Shown here: positions 56,739-64,000 of the stretch, in pieces
Layout of the letters: every line of letters starts with the position of its first letter
Position numbering within the stretch: position 1 is the stretch's first letter
Source: Stomorhina lunata
Taxonomy: Eukaryota; Arthropoda; Insecta; Diptera; Rhiniidae
DNA: 64,000 nucleotides
Assembly (NCBI GenBank): GCA_933228675.1
Contig: OW121743.1
Location: 12,030,464 to 12,094,463 of the forward strand
Reading direction: 5' to 3'
Notes under the pieces: generated by a model
What the model saw: only the letters and a program-made list of their open reading frames with translations
Database searches by the model: none
Told to the model about the DNA's origin: nothing
Position numbers and translations under genes: made by a program

Positions 56739-57718
56739 TCAGTCCGCATTGTCCAATACGGCATCGATTAGAACTATAACCTTTTGACGAAAGCGTCTGT
56801 TTTGCTTCCCGGACATTTCCCTCAAAAATGGATGCAAGCTATTGAGAAATGATTGATCAGCGTCAGGTGAAGTTGTCATTAAACAATGGCGTTGATGTTC
56901 ATTTTTACTTTTAATCCATTCGGCAAATTCCATTAGATCCACGGCACTTGCACTTCGTGTTTCGGTCGTTTGGTGTGAAAACGAGACATTTTGAGGAGGA
57001 CCATGAGTGTTGATAATGCTGTTGTTGTTGTTGTTGTTATTGCTGCTACCGCTAATGTTGTTGTTGTTGGTCGCTTTAAGTGCCGAGGCATTCATAGCCG
57101 GAGTGCACATTTTATTAGAATTTTGATTAGTATTCATGGTCGTGGGGTGGTTTGTGATATTGTTAATGCTATTATTATTATTATTAGAGTTGTTGTTGGT
57201 ATTATTATTACTCATAGCTAATAAATTATTAACAAAATGCCTCTGATGATCCTGCGTCATATTATCCATAGCCGACACCGTTGGGTTAACATTTCCACTT
57301 GCTGTCACATCTTTTTCTTGTTTAATCGCCTGTAGATTTAAAGGTTGCGGCAAAGGTATCGGTGCATGTTGTGTCATACCAACTCCTCCCATCACACCAC
57401 TCTCATGCAGCGAAACCACTACATCCGCTTCAGCAATGGCCGTGGCCGAATTACTAGAATCTTTGGTGTCATCACTGCTGACAATGGGCATGTTACTGAT
57501 ACGTGTCATTGGAGGAATATTCCCGGCTGCTGCAGCCTTTCTTTGGGCAATGATGGTAGAGCTATTTTTGAGACGTGTCTTCGTGTAGGGTATCAGAAAC
57601 TGCAAGTATTTGGAGAGATAGTATTTGCGTTTGCCGCGTCCTGTGCTGGTACGTGACAATTTTAGCGAACGCAAGAAACTGCTGCGTATTGTTCGCCATC
57701 GCTCTCGACAGTTGCGAA
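56739..57718 (-). CDS. MADF-BESS domain transcription factor, last exon
   Basis: Host gene, sequence-specific DNA-binding nuclear protein family (Adf1-like). The exon begins at 57718, after a pyrimidine-rich tract and AG (57720-57719), in phase 1. The open frame beyond 57718 is intronic. It starts inside the MADF domain (RNCRERWRTIRSSFLRSLKL, then GKRKYYLSKYLQFLIPY), so the N-terminal half of MADF lies on an upstream exon to the right. A low-complexity middle follows, with Asn-rich runs, and an EWIKSKNEHQ helix. The C-terminus is a BESS motif (DADQSFLNSLHPFLREM ... RRFRQKVIVLIDAVL), used for protein-protein contacts. Stop TGA at 56739-56741. About 325 codons. The upstream exon was not found before 64000. 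I do not assign a named orthologue. Confidence 0.9.
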
Positions 57719-57730
57719 CTGAAAATAAAA
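57719..57730 (-). promoter_or_regulatory. Splice acceptor of the MADF-BESS exon
   Basis: On the minus strand TTTTTTATTTTCAG precedes TTCGCAACTG, a standard polypyrimidine-AG acceptor. Splicing here keeps the MADF reading frame. Confidence 0.8.
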
Positions 57731-57876
57731 AACGGAAAAATGTTGTTAATTTAAATATTATGGACAAAATTTAAATAGATTTCTGGAATAAAAGTAACGA
57801 ATTCAACACTTAGAGGGTGGGCAAATTTAAGGTTAGAAAGTGAATTGGCTTTTCACACATTTTTAAAAAACTGGCG

Positions 57877-58085
57877 GTGAATTGGCCACACACTTCCAAG
57901 GCAAATACCAACATCGCCACAAGTCACACAGCTAATGTCACAATCAATTTATTGAAAACCAAGTTTGGAGAACATGTTATCTCACGAAATTGTCCAGTCG
58001 ATTGGCCGCCTCGGTCGTGCGATTTGACGTCGTTAGACAATTTCCAACAATTCAGCGACGATTGATGAACTTCGTACGAATATCG
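57877..58085 (+). pseudogene. DD41D mariner transposase fragment, family 4
   Basis: The frame reads ATSHTANVTINLLKTKFGEH, then VISRNCPVDWPPRSCDLTSL then DNF. This is the segment from just after the second catalytic Asp to the third Asp, where LTSLDNF replaces LTPLDYF. After a break, DELRTNIERI is the usual continuation. It differs from families 1 to 3, so it is a fourth lineage. No terminal repeats survive. It lies in the MADF-BESS intron. Confidence 0.85.
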
Positions 58086-58087
58086 AA

Positions 58088-59130
58088 CGTATTAACAAGT
58101 CAAAATCTGCATTTTTCGAGCTATTTAGAAATCTCGGCAAATATCAACATTAACTAACTTACGAGTATACAACTCGAATGTCAAGTCCATCTTGTATTAC
58201 GGTTGCGGAACTTGGCAACGCACAAATGGCATCGATAAGCGCTTTAAGAATTAAGATCTACTAAACACGACAAACCAAATCCCTACTTCTCTAGAGGTAT
58301 GTCAACGGAAATGTCGGTGGATAGGCCACATGCTTCGAAGCCCAAATACCTGCATTGCTTGACAAGCACTTCGCTGAAATCCACAGGAAGCGGCCGTCGC
58401 GACGCGTCTTGTTGGTACACCTGCTAGAACGTGGAGAAGGTCAATTGATGCGAAGTTACAAGCAGCAAACTATTCATATAAAGACAATTGAATCGCGTAT
58501 TAAAAAGGCAAAATCTGCATTCCGCAACATTGCTCGACAAGCGCTTCGTTGCAATCCACAAGGAAGCGGCCTTCCTGTTGGTGCACCTGCCAGAACGTGG
58601 AGAAGGTCAATTGATGCGGAGTTGCAAGCAGCAAACTGTTCATGGAATGACGTATGCCTAACATCTCGCAATAGAGTTCGATATAAAAGGATGATTGAGG
58701 TCCTATGCTCCACTGGGAGTCAAGGAATACCAATTTTAGATTTATCAGAGAAACCCCAACATTGCTCGACAAGTACTTCTTCGGAATCTAAAGGGAAGCG
58801 GCCGTCGTCTTGGTGCACCGACTAGAACGTGGAGAAGATCAATTGATGCGGAGTTGCAAACAGCAAACCATTCATGGAATGGCGTATGCCTAACATCTCG
58901 CAATAGAGTTCGAAATAAAAGGACGGTTGAGGTCCTATGCTCCACTGGGTGTCAAGGAATACCAATTTTAGATTTATCAGAGAAAGCCCAACATTGCTCG
59001 ACAAGTACTTCTTCGGAATCCAAAGGGAAGCGGCCGTCGTCTTGGTGCACCGACTAGAATGTGGAGATGGTCAATTGATGCGGAGTTGCAGGCAGGAAAC
59101 TATTCATGGAAAGACGTTACAAACAAGAAT
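58088..59130 (+). pseudogene. LINE C-terminal region with 232-bp tandem units
   Basis: Plus-strand counterpart of 28715-29500. The start encodes RINKSKSAFFELFRNLGKYQ; then the ARQALRCNPQGSGLPVGAPA block and RTWRRSIDAELQAANCSWND. ATTGCTCGACAAG recurs at 58529, 58761 and 58993, exactly 232 bp apart, giving two full units and one partial unit of the RQALRxNPQG to LCSTGSQG stretch. 232 is not a multiple of 3, so units change frame. Defective. Confidence 0.88.
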
Positions 59131-59205
59131 AAAGATTAAAGAAAAACAGATCGAAAATTTAACTATAAGCTTAAATTTCTTAACAACCGCTGCACCGATC
59201 TTTAA

Positions 59206-60777
59206 ATTGTAAATTGTAAGGGCCGATATTGAATGTGAACCACACCTAAACGCCAAGTTTTTCCGAATTTTATTTGACATTTCTCTATTTCAGACTTACT
59301 GAATTTGAACCATGGAGAGATACACAATCCAACAACGTGTTAAAGTTATCCAGACTTATTATGAAAATGGGCGTTCACATCAAAATGCATATCGTGCATT
59401 TCGTGATTTTTTTGGTCAATTTGATCGTCCAAATGTGCGTACAATCGCAAAAATCGTGGAAAAATTCGAGCAAACAGGGTCTGTAGAAGATGTGAGAACA
59501 CCAGTGCATGCTCGTACAGCTCGTACTGCAGAAAATATTGCTGCTGTTCGCGATAGTGTGCCTGAAGAGCCGTCCACCTCAACTCGTCGTCATGCCCAAC
59601 AATTGCACCTCTCACGCTCGACGTTGATGAACATTATGCATAAAGACTTGCATTTACACGCTTACAAGGTGCAATTGGCTCAAGAACTAAAGCCTCTTGA
59701 CCATTCCAAACGTCGGGAATGGGCAGAATGGTGGCAAGAAATGGCAACAGTGGATGATCAATTTTCGAAGAAAATCATCTTCAGTGATAAGGCACATTTT
59801 CGCCTGAGTGGATTCGGCAATAAACAGAATTACCGCATTTAGGCGAATGAGAATCCAAGAGTGATTGTCGAAAAACCCATGCACCCACAAAGAGTGACTG
59901 TTTGGTGCGGTTTATGGGCTGGCGGCATCATCGGGCCGTATTTTTTCCAAAATGAGGCCGGTCAGGCAGTTACTGTGAATGGTGTTCGCTATCGTGAGAT
60001 GATAACGAACTTTTTATGGCCCGAATTGGAAGATATGGATATGGACGATATGTGGTTTCAGCAGGACGGTGGCACTTGTCACTTGAGCGAATGAGAATCC
60101 AAGAGTAATTGTCGAAAAACCAATGCACCCACAAAGAGTGACTGTTTGGTGCGGTTTATGGGCTTGCGGCATCATCGGGCCGTATTTTTTCCAAAATGAA
60201 GCCGGTCAGGCTTTTACTGTGAATGGTGTTCGCTATCGTGAGATGATAATGAACTTTTTATGGCCCGAATTGGATATGGACGATATATGGTTTCAGCAAG
60301 ACGGTGCCACTTGCCACACAGCTAACGAAACAATGGCTCTTTTGCGCAACAAATTCAATGGCCGTGTTATCTCACGCAATGGCGATGTCAATTGGCCGCC
60401 AAGATCATGTGATTTGACACCGTTGGACTTTTTTCTTTGGGGTTATCTGAAAGAAAAGGTGTACGTCGATAAGCCAACAACAATTCAAGAGCTAAAGGAT
60501 GAGATAATTCGGCACATTAACGGCACAGAACCTCCATTATGTCTCAGGGTCATCGAAAATTTGGATCATCGGATGGAGATGTGCCGCCGTGTTCACGGCG
60601 CCCATTTGGTCGATATTTTGTTCCATACGTAATTGAATAATACCAATATATCATAACAAAATAAAATTACAATAATTTTCTAAATATTTAATATATTAAT
60701 ATATTCAAAATTATATTTATTTTCTAAATATTGTTTTATTCAAAATCAACATCGGCCCTTGAAATTTAACCATCCGA
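59206..60777 (+). mobile_element. DD41D mariner, family 2, copy 2
   Basis: Right end GGCCCTTGAAATTTAACCATCCGA with TA at 60778-60779. The left end is eroded (AAATTGTAAGGGCCGATATTGA) and lacks its outermost bases. Longer than copy 1 because of a 244-bp internal duplication and an AT-rich expansion near 60690-60735. Confidence 0.88.
59312..60632 (+). pseudogene. DD41D mariner transposase, family 2, with stop and tandem duplication
   Basis: Starts at MERYTIQQRVKVIQTYYENG and is open for 176 codons through both DNA-binding regions and FSDKAHFRLSGFGNKQN. A TAG at about 59840 then replaces the Trp of RIW. The stretch from GCGAATGAGAATCC (59843) is repeated from 60087, an offset of 244 bp. It covers MHPQRVTVWCGLWAGGIIGP to the WFQQDG motif. 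The first unit ends WFQQDGGTCHLSE-stop. The second (60123-60632) is open to the end with WFQQDGATCH and WPPRSCDLTPLDFFLWGYLK, ending DILFHT. Second and third Asp are 41 residues apart. FSDKAH in place of FSDEAH is shared with copy 1. Confidence 0.92.
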
Positions 60778-60779
60778 TA

Positions 60780-61940
60780 GATAAAAGCTTAAAATGTTAT
60801 CTATTGACTTTCCACATATCTAATTTTAACACTTCTAAACTTCTTCCATGGAAGTTCACAACAAGACCAAGTGTTTGCCTATAGCAATGGCCTAGTCTTT
60901 TTACTTCAACCTTACCCATCCATTGGAAGAAAACCCCGATCTAAACGATCATACGCCATCAAGGTGAAAGTTTCTCTATTATTCAGATTCTTATACTATA
61001 AACAAATATTTCTCAATTCTTTATCATTAGCATGTCAATTGATGAAATCTTAGACTAGTTCACCAACAATTTCTAGAACTATATCAATTGACAAAAGAGA
61101 CCTTGTGCATAAAAATGATTAAAATTCTAAGAAGCTATAAAAAAATGTTCATATTACTCGGACTTGAGTATGTGACTTGGTTTGGCAAAGCTTAACAATT
61201 TATTTGTTAAAATAGAAAAAAAAAAGCTTTTTTTCACTCTTATTTTTTTAAATAAACGTTGTAAGGCATAAAGTTCTTTGTGTAATTGTAAAAAAAAACA
61301 GACTATGAGTTTCTCATTAGCAAAAACTACGAAAAAAAATATATGAGTAAAAACCTCAGCGTCATCATCGCAAGTGGTCGGTCGGTCTATTACACATCCC
61401 AGCACATACGAGTAGAATTAAATACTAAAAATATAAAAAGTACAAAGTAAAAAAGCTCTTTTACTCATTGCATTGCAACAAATGCCAAGTGTTTGCAAAA
61501 AGTTTCCATTTTCAGTGACACAAAGAATTTTAGTTAGATATACACTCGTCGTATTGTGAATATTTATATTATGTACACATGCATATCGTATAAATAAATA
61601 CAAATAATGTCAGCATTTACTTTAGTAAAGCGTCAAGCAATAGCTTTTAGTTTAATAATTTGAAACCAATGACACAAGTAACCACCAGCAGCAGCAAATT
61701 TAGAAGTTAACCCAAACTGATTTGATGCCAAGTGTTAACGAATGCAAGGCAATACATCAGCGAAGTTTACTATTAACGTTGTCATTTTACATGAACGGAC
61801 TTAATGTTAATCATATTTGATTATCCTAAAAATTTGGATAAAGATTTTTCTGAATATTTTAGAAAATCCGACTTTTTAATGCTCTATCGGACGTTCTCTT
61901 TCTACTTGGGATGTAATGGAATGCAGCTGTTGCCTGGCAT
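60780..61940. other. Non-coding stretch, nothing recognised
   Basis: AT-rich DNA in what is probably the intron or upstream region of the MADF-BESS gene. I searched the minus strand for the missing first MADF half and did not find it. Small frames here lack family features. Confidence 0.45.
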
Positions 61941-61944
61941 CTCC

Positions 61945-63745
61945 AGCTACCAGGTAAGAACTATATCCCAATTCTAACCTCCTCGTGGTACATTCTGGCA
62001 AACTGAGCAACCCTGTTGAAAATGCGGTAAAAAAGCCGTGTTGGATTCTAGGTCGGGGCTAATATCAGAGGGAATTTATCTTGGAGCCATTCCAACGTGT
62101 TTGGTCTAATACGAAACTGCAGCGTCTGGTTAGCATGTAAGTTGAGGTTGGAAGCTGGCGTCTGTCTCGGATTGAGCGGCTAGTTATACAAACGTAACTT
62201 GTGACTTTGGACTCATCATCCATCGACTTAGCACTAATGATGTTTTAAGCAAGAAAAGAAACAACCTTTCGGAATCTGAGGATTTAACAAGGGGTAAATA
62301 ATGCGAGACATACTCCTGCTATGACAGCTGGCACACGAATTTGGGGGTGCCATATCTATGCAAGAACATTCTGATGAATTAAACCAATGAGGCCCTATGG
62401 TCCACTGGAAATGGCAAGCATGATACGATTGCACTTTTTGTTACATTTAAAAATTGATTAGTACCGTGTTACTACCCTCTCCACCCGTGTGGGATTTTAG
62501 GTCGGGCCTAATATGAGAACGAGTTATCTTGGAGCCATTCCAACTTATTTGGTCCAAGATAATTGCACTTGGTAAAGTACGAAACTGCAGTTGAGGTTGT
62601 AAGCGGGCGTCTGACTTGGATCGTGCGGCTCGCTATACAAATGTGGCTTGTGTCTTTGGACTTATTACCCATTGACTTAGCACTAATGATGTTTTAAGCA
62701 AGGAAAGAAACAACCTTTCGGAATCTGAGGATTTAACAAGGGGTAATCATGCGAGAAATCCTCCTGCTATGACAGCTGGCACACGAACTTGGAGGTGCCT
62801 TATCTATGCAAGAACATTCTGATGGATTAAAAAAATGAGGCCCTATGGTCTACTGCGAATGGCAACTTGATAAGTACCGAGTTACTAGCTCCACCCGTGG
62901 GGGATTCCAGGTAGGGGCTAATATGAGAGGAAGTTAACTTGGAGCCATTCCAACATCTTTAATCTAAGATAATTGCACTTAGTAAATTACGAAACTGCAG
63001 CGTCAGTTCGGCATGTTAGTTGAGCATCTGTCTCGGATCGTGCCTTTGGACTCATCACCCATCGACTTAGCACTAATGATGTTTTAAGCAAGGAAAGAAA
63101 CAACCTTTCGGAATCTGAGGATTTAACGAGGGGTAATCATGCGAAAAATCCTCCTGATATGGGAGCTGGCACAAGAATTTTTAGGTGCTTTATCTATGCA
63201 AGAACGTTCCGATGAATTAAACCAATTAGGTTCTATGGTCCACTGGGAATGACAACTTTATTAGTACCGTGTTACTACCCTTTCCACCTGAGTGGGATTC
63301 TAGGTCCGGTCTAATATGAGAGGAAGTTATCTTGGAGCCATTCCAACGTCTTTAATCTAAGATAATTGCACTTGGTTAAGTACGAAACTGCAGCGTCAGT
63401 TCGGCATGTTAGTTAAATTTGCAAGCGAGCGTTTGTCTCGGATCGTACCTTTGGACTCATCACCCATCGACTTAGCACTAATGATGTTTTAAGCAAGGAA
63501 AGAAACAACCTTTCGGAATCTGAGGATTTAACAAGGGGTAATCATGCGAAAAATCCTCCTGATATGGGAGCTGGCTGAAGTTTTAAGCATGTAAAGAAAC
63601 AACATTTCAGAATATACTACTCCAAGGGGTAATCATGCTAGAAATCCCCTTGCTATGACATTTAGCACAAGGTTTTGATTAGGTGCCTAATCTATGCCAG
63701 AAAATTCTGATGAATGAAGCCAAAGACGCCCTGACAATTACATCA
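61945..63745 (+). repeat. Tandem array of LINE 5' UTR/3'-end fusion units (about 390-450 bp each)
   Basis: GGAATCTGAGGATTTAAC recurs at 62271, 62720, 63110 and 63515 (offsets 449, 390, 405). Each unit matches the 5' UTR of the LINE at 28.7-32.6 kb (32230-32640, inverted): TCTTGGAGCCATTCCAAC, GATAATTGCACTTGG, CGAAACTGCAGCGTC and GACTTAGCACTAATGATGTT. Each also carries ATGAGGCCCTATGGTCCACTGG, which resembles the LINE 3' end (GAGGTCCTATGCTCCACTGG). So units look like 5' UTR fused to 3' end, head to tail. The last unit (from about 63600) resembles the 32.2-kb UTR most closely. Confidence 0.8.
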
Positions 63746-63764
63746 CTGGGAGCCAAGTGATGTT

Positions 63765-64000
63765 AAATCCAGGGATGGCTTATTCTTCTGTTATTCTGAC
63801 TCCCAGTGGAGCATAGGGAATCAAACATCCTTTTATATCGAACTCTATTGCGAGATGTTAGGCGTACGTCGAAGTGTGTGGCCTATCCATCGCGATTTCC
63901 GTTGACATACCTTTGGGATTTGGTTTGAAGAGCTTAGTAGATCTTCATTTCTCATGCGATTCGGCCACCCTATATTAAGGATTTGCTGCAAGCATTTGTT
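63765..64000 (-). pseudogene. LINE 3' end and C-terminal fragment
   Basis: Inverted copy of the LINE C-terminus: CTCCCAGTGGAGCATAGGG, ATATCGAACTCTATTGCGAG, then GAAGTGTGTGGCCTATCCATCGC. It matches 28715-29040. A deletion removes most of the ARTWRRS block. It continues off the right edge. Confidence 0.8.

Noticed and set aside
56991..57656. Plus-strand frames opposite the MADF-BESS exon
   Set aside because: They are antisense shadows of the Asn-rich coding repeats.
60871..61603. Short frames in the 60.8-61.6 kb interval as the missing first MADF exon
   Set aside because: None contains the MADF N-terminal pattern or a splice donor in the required phase.

Overview
The window is eukaryotic and AT-rich, and it comes from the nuclear genome of a higher (schizophoran) fly. 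Three things point there: DD41D 'rosa-type' mariner elements, DINE-1/mini-me-like elements carrying GTCY microsatellites, and the last exon of a MADF-BESS transcription-factor gene with insect-style poly-Asn tracts. The species cannot be fixed from the sequence. There are no operons and no bacterial features. Almost everything is transposon, transposon remnant or satellite DNA, often nested several layers deep.

Layout. 1-5 kb: a DINE-1-like terminus, diverged tandem repeats, the C-terminal part of a Transib (RAG1-related) transposase, and a DD41D mariner with one nonsense codon. 5.1-10.4 kb: a LINE fragment split by a second mariner family, which is itself split by a chimeric SINE (LINE ORF1 piece joined to a tRNA-like piece); then an 83-bp tandem array, a possible LINE 5' end, a second copy of the chimeric SINE and a ruined piggyBac transposase. 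10.5-14.8 kb: a 0.78-kb DINE-1-like element, tRNA-like SINE heads and one structurally complete mariner whose 361-aa transposase is uninterrupted (13601-14686). 17.2-25.1 kb: a Merlin transposase relic and three adjacent TA-flanked foldback elements, the first split by a 3-kb DINE-1-like element. 25.1-28.3 kb: a Tc1-like relic split by an internally deleted mariner, a 129-bp hairpin MITE and a rearranged mariner. 28.7-32.6 kb: a minus-strand non-LTR retrotransposon with 5' UTR, endonuclease (duplicated), RT and C-terminal region. 35-40.3 kb: a second mariner family split by an inverted twin of the 3-kb DINE-1-like element. The empty site for that insertion is present 185 bp away.

40.9-56.4 kb is a compound satellite. 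A 29-bp array, a spacer, an 11-bp array and a flank occur twice, either side of a 200-N assembly gap, with very different array lengths. This is either a real segmental duplication or two haplotypes placed in tandem. The MADF-BESS exon (56739-57718, minus) starts about 300 bp further on. Its intron side (57.7-64 kb) holds mariner and LINE debris, including tandem arrays made from the LINE C-terminus and from fusions of its 5' UTR to its 3' end.

Functionally, only the MADF-BESS exon looks like a host gene and only the 13601-14686 transposase looks intact. The rest records successive invasion: LINE, then mariner, then SINE at 5-7 kb, and mariner, then DINE-1-like, then MITE at 35-40 kb.
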